Assembly (NCBI RefSeq): GCF_044769865.1
Contig: NZ_JBIZWA010000001.1
Location: forward strand, 1,178,001-1,242,000
DNA from: Homoserinimonas sp044769865
GTDB taxonomy: Bacteria > Actinomycetota > Actinomycetes > Actinomycetales > Microbacteriaceae
Direction of reading: 5' to 3'
Length of the DNA stretch: 64,000 nucleotides
In this document: positions 48,924-57,525 of the stretch, piece by piece
Layout of the letters: each line of letters begins with the position of its first letter
Position numbering within the stretch: the first letter of the stretch is position 1
Notes under the pieces: model-generated
What the model was told of the DNA's origin: nothing
Databases searched by the model: none
What the model saw: only the letters and a program-made list of their open reading frames with translations
Position numbers and translations under genes: made by a program

Positions 48924-50491
48924 CCACGATCGATCAGTCCGCGCCCGCCCAAGCGGTGCCTGAGGGCACAGGCCGCCTCCTTCCGCAGACCGGCGACGAG
49001 TACCTCGAGAGCCTCCGCGACGGGCGCGAGGTATGGATCTACGGGGAGCGTGTCGACGACGTCACCACACATCCCGCGTTCCGCAACGGTGCGCGGTCGA
49101 TGGCGCGACTGTACGATGCTTTCCACAAGCCCGAGACGGCGGGCTCCATGCTCCGCCCCACCGACACGGGCAGCGGAGGGCAGACGCATCCGTTCTTCAA
49201 GGTTGCGCGCAGCAAGCAGGACCTTCGGGACTGCGTTGAGGCCATCCAGACCTGGCAGGACATCGGCTTCGGTTGGATCGGGCGTTCTCCCGATTACAAG
49301 GCCGCCATGCTCACCTCGCTCGGCGCGATCCCCGAGTGGTACGGCGAATACGAGCCGAATGCCCGCTTCTGGTACAAGGAAGCGCAGGAGAAGGTGCTGC
49401 ACATGGCCCACGCCATTGCGAACCCGCCGGTCGACAGGGGCCTCCCGGTAGAGGACACCCGCGACGTGTTTGTGCACGTGGAGCGTGAGACTGACGCTGG
49501 GCTGATCGTCAGCGGGGCGAAGGTGGTCGCCACCGGGTCGCCGCTCACCCAGAACATCTTCGTGAGCCACTTCATGGCTCCCGTGCAGGACAAGGCCTTC
49601 GCCCTGACCTTCATCGCGCCGTCTGCTGGCAAGGGCATCAAGTACCTCGCCCGTGCGTCCTACGAGCAGGCGGCCGCAACGGCTTCGAGCCCGTTCGACT
49701 ACCCGCTTTCGAGCCGTCTCGACGAGAACGACGCGATCCTGATCTTCGACAACGCCCTGATCCCCTGGGAGAACGTGCTGGTCTACGGTGTCGACAAGGT
49801 GCAGGAGTTCGGTGCGGCGACGCGATGGACAGCGCGGGCAATTCTGCAGTCATCGGTGCGCTTCACGACGAAGCTCGAGTTCGTCATCGGCGCGATTCAG
49901 AAGGCGGTGCATGTCACGGGCATGCGGGACCCGAAGGCCGTCCAGGCCCAGATCGGTGAGCTGATTGCGGCGCGCAACATGCTCGTGGGTCTGCGCGACG
50001 GCATGATCGAGGGTGCCGAGCCCGGCCCAGGCGGGGCGATTGAACCGAACCAGAAGTACACGCGGGCCTACGCCGCCCATGCCCCCGGCATCTACCGGCG
50101 GATGCGTGAAGTCGCCCAGACGGTGGTCTCTTCCGGTCTCATCTACCTGAACTCCCACGCGACTGACTTCTCGACGCCCGAGATCAGACCGCTGATCGAC
50201 CGCTTCATGCGCGGGTCCAACGGAACGACCGCGATGGACCGTTCGCGGATCATGAAGACGCTCTGGGATGCTGTCGGCAGCGAGTTCGGTGGTCGACACG
50301 ACCTCTACGAGCTCAACTACTTCGGCCAGCCGCAAGCGCACCACCTTGCCAGTTTCGGTGGCGCGATGACCGACGGGACGATGGCCAGGATGGAAGGTCT
50401 CGTGGATCGCTTCCACGAGGACTACGACATCGACGGATGGACGGCGCCCGACTTGATCGCCCCCGACGACGTTCGCACCATTCAGAACTGA
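48920..50491 (+). CDS. Flavin-dependent phenol monooxygenase, HpaB-like oxygenase component
   Basis: 523-aa member of the 4-hydroxyphenylacetate 3-hydroxylase/chlorophenol monooxygenase family with an acyl-CoA-dehydrogenase-like fold. Family stretches: YLESLRDGREVWIYGERVDD, SPDYKAAMLTSLG, SGAKVVATGSPLTQNIFVSH and RFMRGSNGTTAMDRSRIMKT. Uses FADH2 from the HpaC-like partner and O2 to hydroxylate a phenol. Placed between the vanillate-type operon and gentisate dioxygenase, it probably acts on a hydroxybenzoate or hydroxyphenyl acid; the position of hydroxylation is not readable from sequence. Confidence 0.9.
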   Translation: MTTIDQSAPAQAVPEGTGRLLPQTGDEYLESLRDGREVWIYGERVDDVTTHPAFRNGARSMARLYDAFHKPETAGSMLRPTDTGSGGQTHPFFKVARSKQDLRDCVEAIQTWQDIGFGWIGRSPDYKAAMLTSLGAIPEWYGEYEPNARFWYKEAQEKVLHMAHAIANPPVDRGLPVEDTRDVFVHVERETDAGLIVSGAKVVATGSPLTQNIFVSHFMAPVQDKAFALTFIAPSAGKGIKYLARASYEQAAATASSPFDYPLSSRLDENDAILIFDNALIPWENVLVYGVDKVQEFGAATRWTARAILQSSVRFTTKLEFVIGAIQKAVHVTGMRDPKAVQAQIGELIAARNMLVGLRDGMIEGAEPGPGGAIEPNQKYTRAYAAHAPGIYRRMREVAQTVVSSGLIYLNSHATDFSTPEIRPLIDRFMRGSNGTTAMDRSRIMKTLWDAVGSEFGGRHDLYELNYFGQPQAHHLASFGGAMTDGTMARMEGLVDRFHEDYDIDGWTAPDLIAPDDVRTIQN

Positions 50492-50521
50492 CCCGAAGAC
50501 TGGTCATCCGGCCAATAAGAA

Positions 50522-50553
50522 AGGTGGGCCCCTGCTGATGCAGGGGCCCACCT
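50522..50553. terminator. Bidirectional terminator between convergent operons
   Basis: Perfect 13-bp stem AGGTGGGCCCCTG / CAGGGGCCCACCT with a 6-nt loop. On the minus strand it is followed by TTTCTTATT, so it is a good intrinsic terminator for the hydrolase operon and a moderate one for hpaB. Confidence 0.85.
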
Positions 50554-50572
50554 CGTTGTCTTCGTATGAGGC

Positions 50573-51427
50573 CTACGGGCGCGCGATCACCGGCATGGTC
50601 AGCTCGCCGACCTCGGGGATCGTCAGCACGACGGTGTCGCCGGGGACGATCTGACCAACGCCCTCAGGGGTGCCGGTGGCGATGATGTCGCCGGGCTGCA
50701 GCGTCATGACCTCGGAGTAGACCTCGATCAGCTTGGCGATGCCATAGATGAGGTACGAGGTGTTGGAGCGCTGGCGCTCCTCGCCGTTGACCGTGAGCCA
50801 GAAGTCGAGCGCCTCGGGGTTCGCAACCTCGTCGGCCGTCACGATGTACGGGCCGATCGGCGTGAACGTGTCGAAGGACTTGCGGTAGGAGCGGTCCTCC
50901 TCGCCGCGCAGCGTGATGTCGAGCAGCGGCGTGTAGCCGAAGACATAGTCGAGGGCGTCCTCGGCGGAGACGCGGCTCGCGGTCTTGCCGATGATGACAC
51001 CGATCTCGGCCTCGTGGTCGAAGCGGCGGTCCTCCCAGGGCAGCTCGATGGATGCGTCGGGGCCGACGATCGAGGTGACCGCCTTGAGGAAGCCCTTGCG
51101 CACCTCGGCGGTGAGGATCTGGCGGTCCTTGTAGACGCCGCCCTCGCCACCCATCTCCTGCTGGTGCTTGTGGTAGTTCACCGGCGCCGCGAAGAGGTTG
51201 ACGGGGCGGGGCTGCGGGGCGCGCAGCGTGGCATCCGCTTCTGCAATGCCGCCGCCGGCCGCAGCGCGCTCCGCGACGGTGCTGCGCACGTCATCCCACT
51301 TCGAGATGAGCGCGTTCATGCGGTCGTGCGTGGGTACGTGCTCCGAGACGAGGTCGCTCAGGTCGACGATCGTCTTGTCCTCAGCGAGGACCCCAAGCTG
51401 GTTGTCGTTGAAAATGCAGATGCGCAT
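50573..51427 (-). CDS. Fumarylacetoacetate hydrolase-family protein (fumaryl/maleylpyruvate hydrolase-like)
   Basis: 284 aa; ATG shares one base with the upstream stop (TGATG). Metal-binding acidic residues are visible in FDHEAEIGVIIGKTA and FGYTPLLDITLRG; NLFAAPVNYHKHQQEMG and IIATGTPEGVGQIVPGD are FAH-fold signatures. Directly downstream of gentisate dioxygenase, it would cleave the ring-fission product (maleylpyruvate or fumarylpyruvate) to pyruvate and maleate/fumarate. No dedicated isomerase is adjacent. Confidence 0.88.
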   Translation of the reverse strand: MRICIFNDNQLGVLAEDKTIVDLSDLVSEHVPTHDRMNALISKWDDVRSTVAERAAAGGGIAEADATLRAPQPRPVNLFAAPVNYHKHQQEMGGEGGVYKDRQILTAEVRKGFLKAVTSIVGPDASIELPWEDRRFDHEAEIGVIIGKTASRVSAEDALDYVFGYTPLLDITLRGEEDRSYRKSFDTFTPIGPYIVTADEVANPEALDFWLTVNGEERQRSNTSYLIYGIAKLIEVYSEVMTLQPGDIIATGTPEGVGQIVPGDTVVLTIPEVGELTMPVIARP

Positions 51428-52449
51428 CAGGCGTCTCCTCGTTCGCGCCAGAGGCCCAGGGCGGTGATCGCCGGGCGGTCGGTGTAGGAGAACAGGATGG
51501 CGTCCTCCGACGTGTTGTTGTGGTGTGAGTGCTCGTACCAGAGCGGGATGGCCAGGGTGTCGCCCTTGGTCCATTCGATCTTCTGGCCGTCGACGATCGA
51601 GTAGCCGCTGCCGCTGACCACGTGGTAGACGGTGCTGTGCGTGTGGCGGTGCGACTTGGTGTCGACGCCGGGGCGCACGAGCTGCAGGTAGGCCGAGATC
51701 GTCGTCATGACGGGGCCGCCGGTCGTGGGGTTCTTGTACTCGACGATGATGTCGTCGTAGGGGTCACCCTCGCCGTCGCGCAGGTACTCGAGTGCCTCGA
51801 GGGCGTCGGCGAGCTTGTAGACGAGCGGCTGCGTGAGCGCGTGGGGCTCCCCGTAGGTCTTGCCGAGCATCCCCTGCAGGTATGCCGCAGGCATGGCCTT
51901 GTCGGGCTCGGTGGGGTCGCCGGCCTCGTCGATGATGTACTGGTTGAGGCGGCTGATGAGCGGCGAGTCGAGGCCGTCGAGCCAGATCATGGGGCCGTCA
52001 CCCTCGTGGCCGTGCTCGTGCCAGTGCAGCGACGGGGTGAGGAGGAAGTCGCCGACCTCCATGGGCACCCGCTGGCCGTTGACGGTCGTGTAGGCGCCGT
52101 CGCCCTCGACAATGAAGCGGAGGGCCGAGGGGGTGTGGCGGTGGGGCGGTGCGACCTCGCCGGGGAGCACGAGCTGCAGCGCGGCCCAGAGCGAGTCGGT
52201 CGCGCCGGTGCGCTGGCTGGGCAGGCTGCCGGGGTTGCGGAAGCCGAGCACGCGACGAAGGGCGTGCTCAAGCGGCACGACGTCGCCAGCTTTCATCATG
52301 AGGGCGCGGGCCTGCTCGTAGCGCCAGATGTGCGGCACGAGGTTGGTCTTCGCCTCCGAGCCGATGCCTCCCATGAGCTGCCACAGGGGCGAGTAGTGGT
52401 TCTCGGCGAGTTCGGCGTAGAAGGCCTCATCCGCAGTTGTGTCGGCCAT
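51427..52449 (-). CDS. Gentisate 1,2-dioxygenase
   Basis: 340-aa bicupin Fe(II) dioxygenase. The first cupin has VAPPHRHTPSALRFIVEGDG with the two iron-ligand His and HWHEHGHEGDGPMIWLDGLD; the second has KSHRHTHSTVYHVVSGSG. This spacing is characteristic of gentisate dioxygenases (about 340-390 aa). It opens gentisate to maleylpyruvate. An inverted repeat 28 bp upstream, shared with the divergent iclR-type gene, is a likely operator. Confidence 0.92.
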   Translation of the reverse strand: MADTTADEAFYAELAENHYSPLWQLMGGIGSEAKTNLVPHIWRYEQARALMMKAGDVVPLEHALRRVLGFRNPGSLPSQRTGATDSLWAALQLVLPGEVAPPHRHTPSALRFIVEGDGAYTTVNGQRVPMEVGDFLLTPSLHWHEHGHEGDGPMIWLDGLDSPLISRLNQYIIDEAGDPTEPDKAMPAAYLQGMLGKTYGEPHALTQPLVYKLADALEALEYLRDGEGDPYDDIIVEYKNPTTGGPVMTTISAYLQLVRPGVDTKSHRHTHSTVYHVVSGSGYSIVDGQKIEWTKGDTLAIPLWYEHSHHNNTSEDAILFSYTDRPAITALGLWRERGDA

Positions 52450-52476
52450 ATCCGCTCCATTCTGTAATGCAGACTT

Positions 52477-52497
52477 GTATTCCTTCTTCTAGAATAC
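52477..52497. promoter_or_regulatory. Operator-like inverted repeat between gentisate operon and IclR gene
   Basis: GTATTC-N9-GAATAC, perfect arms, in an AT-rich stretch between the divergent genes. Confidence 0.55.
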
Positions 52498-52589
52498 CTT
52501 GACTGGGCTGCCAATCGTCAAGGGGCCAGTGATCGGCTAGCATTTCGGTTGCCTGTCCCTACAAATCAGGGGCATCGGCAGGAGGTTCC

Positions 52590-53363
52590 ATGTCCGACAG
52601 CGACGCCCGCGATGACCCCAGGCGCAGCGTCGTGGGCCGAGCCCTCGAGATCCTCGACTGCTTCGCTGGTGGCACCGAGATGAGTGTGGCCGGCATCTGC
52701 GAGCGCACGGGACTCCCGCCCGCGACGGTGCACCGGATGCTCGCTGCCCTCGTCGAATGGGAGGGTGTCGAACGCGTCGGGCGCGGCCGCTATCGGCTGG
52801 GTACTCGCATCTGGCGCCTCGGGGTGGGAGCACCTCAGGTGCGCCGCCTGCGCGAGCTCGCCCAGCCCTACCTTGTCGACCTGCATGTTGTGACCCGCGG
52901 CACCGTCTACTTGGGGGTGCGCGACGGCGGCGATGCCGTGTTCGCCGACCGCATCACCCGCGTGAAGCCGACGGCGAAGTCCGTGCGGGCCACGAGGCGG
53001 ATGCCGCTCCACGGCACCGGCTGCGGCCGCGTGCTGCTGGCCTACAGCGATGATGCTTGGAGCCTGCTGCAGGAAGACGCCGAGCACTCCGAGGCGGTTG
53101 CCGAGATCATGCCGGCGCTCCGTCGGGAAGTCGCCGAGATCCGCCTCGCGGGACACGGCATCACGCAGAACGACGGCCTGCCCGGGCGCACGACGGTCGC
53201 GGCACCCGTGTTCTGGGAAGGCGGCGCAATCGTCGCGAGTGTTGCCGTCTCATTCCCGCAGACTCGCATCCCCGACCCGCGGTCGATCGTGCCGAGGGTG
53301 CTGACGACCGCGCGGGCCATCAGCACCGACCTTTCGCGACGTTCCGGGGTCGGGCTCACCTGA
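52590..53363 (+). CDS. IclR-family transcriptional regulator
   Basis: 257 aa with AGGAGG before the ATG. N-terminal winged helix (GRALEILDCFAGGTEMSVAG, ICERTGLPPATVHRMLAALV), linker, and effector domain with MPLHGTGCGRVLLAY and GITQNDGLPGRTTVAAPVF. It is divergent from gentisate dioxygenase, the usual arrangement for a local regulator of this pathway. Different from the IclR at 41312, with low visible similarity outside the family motifs. Confidence 0.9.
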   Translation: MSDSDARDDPRRSVVGRALEILDCFAGGTEMSVAGICERTGLPPATVHRMLAALVEWEGVERVGRGRYRLGTRIWRLGVGAPQVRRLRELAQPYLVDLHVVTRGTVYLGVRDGGDAVFADRITRVKPTAKSVRATRRMPLHGTGCGRVLLAYSDDAWSLLQEDAEHSEAVAEIMPALRREVAEIRLAGHGITQNDGLPGRTTVAAPVFWEGGAIVASVAVSFPQTRIPDPRSIVPRVLTTARAISTDLSRRSGVGLT

Positions 53364-53367
53364 GGTG

Positions 53368-54273
53368 CTAGTGCCGGTCGAGGTCCTGCAGCGTGTCGAT
53401 GATTGTTGCACGCAACCAGGCGCCCGCCGCAGAGCGCACTGAGCGCCGCAGCATGTAGAGCGACACCTCGGCGAGGGCGGTCTCGAAGGGGAGGGTGAAT
53501 GCCCTCGCGGTGCCGGTGGCTTCCAGGCGCTCCGCCGTCAGCTTGGGGGCGAAGCCGAGATACTCCGTCTCGGCGATGATGCCGGGCAAGGCCATGAAGT
53601 TGGGCACGGCGATCGCGACATCCAGTTCCCGCCCGAGGGTCGAGAGGTGATCGGGCACGACCGTATGGCCGGCCTCGCGGCTGATGGAGACGTGTCGCTC
53701 GGCGAGGTACTCCTCGAGGGTTGGATTGTCGCCGATGCGCGGATGTGACGGAGCGCGCACCCCGGCATAGCGCTGCATGAAGAGGATGTCGCGGGTCAGG
53801 TCTTTCGACGGGATCTGCGGCGTGCAGATCACGGCATCGATTCTGCCGGCGATGAGGTCGTCAGCGGCGCTAGAGAGGTGCAACGGCTCCACGTGCAGCG
53901 ACACTCGAGGTGCCTCGGCGGCGATCGCCTGGATAAGCCGAGGCACGAGGCCGATCAGGCCGATGTCGGTCGTGACGAGCGTGAAGGTGCGGGTGGATGT
54001 CGCGGGGTCGAACTCGAGCGGCTGCGCGAGCACCGAGTCGAGCCGGCCGAGCGCGTCGACGAGTTCGGGGTAGAGCGACTCGGCGAGTGTCGTGGGCTCC
54101 ATGCGGCCGTTGCGCTTGTGGAAGAGCGGGTCGTCGAAGAGGCGGCGCAGCTTTCCCAGGTTGTAGCTGATGGCAGGTTGCGAGACGTGCAGTTGCTCGG
54201 CTGCGATGCCGACGCTCATGGTCTCGAAGACGGTGACGAAGGACCGCACCATCGCGATGTCGTAGCTGCTCAT
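53368..54273 (-). CDS. LysR-family regulator (paralogue 1)
   Basis: 301 aa beginning MSSYDIAMVRSFVTVFETMS; helix-turn-helix IAAEQLHVSQPAISYNLGKLRR at residues ~22-43, then a periplasmic-binding-like effector domain (TLVTTDIGLIGLVPRLIQAI). Closely parallels the LysR at 60375 (same MxxYDIxMxRxF opening and the same (P/H)PRIG(D/E)(N/H)PTL(E/A)EY segment). The promoter is leaderless: TATGCT 6 nt before the ATG, overlapping an inverted-repeat arm. It is divergent from the SDR-ALDH-ABC operon and presumably controls it. Confidence 0.9.
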   Translation of the reverse strand: MSSYDIAMVRSFVTVFETMSVGIAAEQLHVSQPAISYNLGKLRRLFDDPLFHKRNGRMEPTTLAESLYPELVDALGRLDSVLAQPLEFDPATSTRTFTLVTTDIGLIGLVPRLIQAIAAEAPRVSLHVEPLHLSSAADDLIAGRIDAVICTPQIPSKDLTRDILFMQRYAGVRAPSHPRIGDNPTLEEYLAERHVSISREAGHTVVPDHLSTLGRELDVAIAVPNFMALPGIIAETEYLGFAPKLTAERLEATGTARAFTLPFETALAEVSLYMLRRSVRSAAGAWLRATIIDTLQDLDRH

Positions 54274-54279
54274 CCCGCA

Positions 54280-54319
54280 AGCATAAACAGTTTTGAATCT
54301 CTAAGTGAAGACTGTTTAT
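54280..54319. promoter_or_regulatory. LysR promoter and 9-bp inverted repeat
   Basis: Perfect arms ATAAACAGT (54283-54291) and ACTGTTTAT (54311-54319), 19 nt apart. The left arm overlaps the minus-strand -10 box TATGCT (54280-54285) of the LysR gene, a layout suited to autorepression with activation of the divergent operon. Confidence 0.65.
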
Positions 54320-54333
54320 TGGATTTATTTTCT
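54306..54333 (+). promoter_or_regulatory. 28-bp promoter element shared with the 60.3-kb promoter
   Basis: TGAAGACTGTTTATTGG followed by ATTTATTTTCT. The minus strand of 60324-60352 carries the same sequence with one inserted base and a few substitutions. Both end 71-78 nt before a start codon. Confidence 0.65.
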
Positions 54334-54410
54334 CTCGCCTGCTTGTCTGGTGGAAGCCCGCTTGGAGCGCTGCGAGAGCGCAGCGGGCCCCTCGAAAGCA
54401 ACGGAGCAAA

Positions 54411-55166
54411 ATGAGAATCGACTTCACCGGAAAGATCGTCGTCGTCACGGGAGGGGCCGGCGGCTTCGGCTCCGCAACCGCCCGCACGTTCGCTGGAGCA
54501 GGCGCCCGCGTCGTCGTCTCGGACATCAACCTCGAGAAGGCGCAGGCCGTCGCATCCGAGCTCGAAGGTGCCATCGCAGTGCGCACCGACGTCACGTCGC
54601 CCGAGTCCATCACGGAACTCTTCGAAACCGTGCGCACCGAGTTCGGCGGCCTCGACATCCTCGTCAACAATGCGGGCGCCCCGACCCCCAAGCGCGACCT
54701 CGTCGACACCTCGCTCGACGACATCAACTGGCTCATCAACATCAACTACCGCAGCACCGTGCTCGCCTCGCAGGCCGCGCTGCCCCTCATGAAGGGCCGC
54801 GAGGGCGCCAACATCGTCAACGTCGCCTCCATCTCGGCACGTCGCCCGCGGCCGGGCGGCACCGTCTACAACTCGACCAAGGCGGGCGTCGAGTCGTTCA
54901 CGCTCGCACTCGCGGCCGAGGTTGCCCCCGAGGTGCGCGTCAACAGCGTCAGCCCCGTCATCTCTGAGACCGGCTTCATCACCAGCATCTACGGTCACAA
55001 CGACCTGAGCGACGCCGACCGCCAGCGCCTCGTCACGGGCATCCCGCTCGGCCGCACCGCGGACACGCAGGATGTCGCCAACACGATCGCCTTCCTCGCA
55101 TCCGATCTCGCCAGCTTCCACACGGGCGTCAACCTGCAGGTCGACGGCGGCCGGAGCATCAACTGA
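54411..55166 (+). CDS. Short-chain dehydrogenase/reductase (possible mandelate dehydrogenase)
   Basis: 251 aa. NAD(P) motif TGGAGGFGSATARTF, acidic VVVSDINLEKA favouring NAD+, NNAGAPTPK, and active-site Tyr/Lys in TVYNSTKAGV. Classical SDR ending VNLQVDGGRSIN. Together with the aldehyde dehydrogenase encoded next and the benzoylformate decarboxylase at 61396, oxidation of a 2-hydroxy acid such as mandelate is plausible, but the substrate is inferred. Stop overlaps the next ATG by one base. Confidence 0.88.
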   Translation: MRIDFTGKIVVVTGGAGGFGSATARTFAGAGARVVVSDINLEKAQAVASELEGAIAVRTDVTSPESITELFETVRTEFGGLDILVNNAGAPTPKRDLVDTSLDDINWLININYRSTVLASQAALPLMKGREGANIVNVASISARRPRPGGTVYNSTKAGVESFTLALAAEVAPEVRVNSVSPVISETGFITSIYGHNDLSDADRQRLVTGIPLGRTADTQDVANTIAFLASDLASFHTGVNLQVDGGRSIN

Positions 55167-56596
55167 TGAAGACCGCAGAGCTCCTCGGCGAGTACGGCCA
55201 TTGGATCGACGGATGCGCCGTGCCCGGCGGCGACGAGCGCCTTGAGTCGACGAGTCCCGTCACGGGCGAGCCCGTCGCATCCATCGCCCTCGGTGGCAGG
55301 GACGAGGTGGATGCCGCGGTGCAGGCCGCGCATCGCGCCGGTCCCACCTGGGCCGCGCTCAAGCCCATCGAGCGAGGGCGACTCATGCTCGCCCTGGCCG
55401 CGAGGATCGTCGAGGAGCGTGAGCGCCTCGCGGAACTCGAGGCAGGCGAGACGGGACACCCAGCACACCGGGTGCCAAACGAGATCGCCAACTCGGCCGC
55501 GTACTTCGAGTTCTACGGCGGGCTCGTGAACTCGGTGCAGGGCGAGACGATCGACCTCGGCCCGAGCTACCACTCCTTCACACGGCGGGAGCCCTTCGGC
55601 GTGATCGGCGTCATCACCCCGTGGAACGTGCCGCTCGGCCAGGCCGCCCGCGCCGCCGCCCCCGCGCTCGCAGTCGGCAACACGGTCGTGATCAAGCCCT
55701 CCGAATACACCTCGGCCACGACGGTCGAGCTTGCCCGCCTCGCGACCGAGGTCGGCATCCCCGACGGCGTCATCAACGTCGTCACGGGACTCGGCGACTC
55801 GGTCGGCGCCGCGCTCGTCGAGCACCCGCTCGTGCGCAAGGTCTCGTTCACCGGCTCGCTTCGCGCTGGACGCATCGTGGGCCGCGCGGCCGCGGAGCGC
55901 ATCCTGCCCCTCACGCTCGAACTGGGCGGCAAGTCGGCCAACGTCGTCTTCGCGGATGCGAACCGCGAGTCCGCCGTCAAGGGTGCCGTCACGGCGTTCA
56001 CCGCCAACGCGGGGCAAGCCTGCACGGCCGGCACCCGCCTGCTCGTGCAGCGCGAGATCCACGACGAGTTCGTCGCAGACCTCGCCGAGGCGGTGAAGGC
56101 GCTCAACGAGAGTGGCACGCTCGGACCCATGACCACGGCGGAGCAGTTCGCCAAGGTGCACGAGTACTTCGAGATCGCGAAGCAGGATGGGGCGGAAGCC
56201 GTCGTCGGCGGCGCCCCCACGAGTGCGGGCGGTTCCGATGGCTTCTTCGTGCCCGCGACCGTCTTCTGCGGCGTCGACAACACGATGCGCATCGCGCGCG
56301 AAGAGGTGTTCGGGCCCGTGCTGAGCGTCATCCCCTTCGACACGGAGGAAGAGGCGATCGCGATCGCGAACGACTCCGACTATGGCCTCGCGGCCGCCGT
56401 GTGGACGGCTGACATCTCGCGCGCCTTCCGCGTCTCCGCCGCGCTTGAGGCGGGGCAGGTCTACGTCAACACCTGGATGGGCTCGATCGTTGAAACCCCG
56501 TTCGGTGGTTACAAGATGAGCGGCTACGGCAAGGAGAAGGGCGTCGAAGCCCTTCAGCACTACACGCAGGTGAAGAGCATCACGTTCGGTCTCTGA
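55166..56596 (+). CDS. NAD(P)-dependent aldehyde dehydrogenase
   Basis: 476 aa. Motifs: VITPWNVPLGQAARAAAPAL, VSFTGSLRAGRIVGRAAAER, general base Glu in TLELGGKSANVVFAD, catalytic Cys in ANAGQACTAGTRLLVQRE, and the end FGGYKMSGYGKEKGVEALQH. In this island it would oxidise the aldehyde released by the decarboxylase (benzaldehyde or a derivative) to the acid. Coupled to the SDR gene through TGATG. Confidence 0.92.
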   Translation: MKTAELLGEYGHWIDGCAVPGGDERLESTSPVTGEPVASIALGGRDEVDAAVQAAHRAGPTWAALKPIERGRLMLALAARIVEERERLAELEAGETGHPAHRVPNEIANSAAYFEFYGGLVNSVQGETIDLGPSYHSFTRREPFGVIGVITPWNVPLGQAARAAAPALAVGNTVVIKPSEYTSATTVELARLATEVGIPDGVINVVTGLGDSVGAALVEHPLVRKVSFTGSLRAGRIVGRAAAERILPLTLELGGKSANVVFADANRESAVKGAVTAFTANAGQACTAGTRLLVQREIHDEFVADLAEAVKALNESGTLGPMTTAEQFAKVHEYFEIAKQDGAEAVVGGAPTSAGGSDGFFVPATVFCGVDNTMRIAREEVFGPVLSVIPFDTEEEAIAIANDSDYGLAAAVWTADISRAFRVSAALEAGQVYVNTWMGSIVETPFGGYKMSGYGKEKGVEALQHYTQVKSITFGL

Positions 56597-56631
56597 CCGA
56601 TGCAACAATCGCTCGATGGTGAGGGAGAGAA

Positions 56632-57525
56632 ATGACCATGACTGACCCGGCGATGGCCGCGACGCCTCGGGCGGCGAATGATTCGCTGCCCGAGCGTCTG
56701 CCCATCAACGCGGTGCCCGTGCGGCACTGGAAGCAGTGGATCGCCGCCGCGATCCTGATCGTGCTGCTTGCGGCGACGCTCTTGAGTCTCGCGACGAATG
56801 ACAACATCCACTACCCGACGATCGGCGAGTACCTCTTCAACCCGTCGATCCTGAAGGGCCTGGGGGTCACCTTCCAGCTGGCGATCATCGCCATGCTGGC
56901 GGGCATCGTGATCGGCATCCTGGTGGCGGTGGCACGCATGTCGACCAACCGCGTGCTCAATGCGGTTGCCGAAGGGTACATCTGGTTGTTCCGAGGAGTG
57001 CCGCTGCTGGTGCAGCTGCTGCTCTTCGGCAACTTCGCCCTGCTCGCACCGGAACTCGGCATCGCGATTCCCTTCACCGACACCGTGCTGCTCGGCATGG
57101 ACACCAACAAGATCATCACACCCTTCGTGGCGGCGATCCTGGCGCTCTCCCTCCATGAGGGTGCCTACATGGCGGAGGTCGTGCGCGGCGGGATCCTCGC
57201 GGTCGACAAGGGGCAGAGCGAGGCGGCCACGGCCGTCGGCATGACCCGCGGCCTGGCCATGCGCCGCATCGTGCTGCCGCAGGCGCTGCGGGTCATCATC
57301 CCGCCGACCGGCAACCAGTTCATCACGCTGCTCAAGGCGACCGCGCTCGTTGCGGTAATCGCGGGCCACGACCTCATGAGCACCGCGCAGAACATCTCGG
57401 CACAGAACTACCGCACGATCGAACTGCTGCTGGTCGCATCCGTCTGGTACCTGGCGATCGTCTCCATCCTGAGCTTCCTCCAGCGGATGCTCGAGCGTCG
57501 CCTTTCTCGAGGAGTTGAACGATGA
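56632..57525 (+). CDS. Polar amino-acid-type ABC transporter permease
   Basis: 297-aa HisM/GlnP-like permease with a ~35-residue cytoplasmic N-tail. GLGVTFQLAIIAMLAGIVIG, YIWLFRGVPLLVQLLLFGN and the EAA loop ATAVGMTRGLAMRRIVLPQALRV are typical. Probably works as a homodimer with the ATPase encoded next (ATGA overlap) and the lipoprotein at 59342. The cargo may be an aromatic acid rather than an amino acid, given the flanking enzymes. Confidence 0.9.
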   Translation: MTMTDPAMAATPRAANDSLPERLPINAVPVRHWKQWIAAAILIVLLAATLLSLATNDNIHYPTIGEYLFNPSILKGLGVTFQLAIIAMLAGIVIGILVAVARMSTNRVLNAVAEGYIWLFRGVPLLVQLLLFGNFALLAPELGIAIPFTDTVLLGMDTNKIITPFVAAILALSLHEGAYMAEVVRGGILAVDKGQSEAATAVGMTRGLAMRRIVLPQALRVIIPPTGNQFITLLKATALVAVIAGHDLMSTAQNISAQNYRTIELLLVASVWYLAIVSILSFLQRMLERRLSRGVER

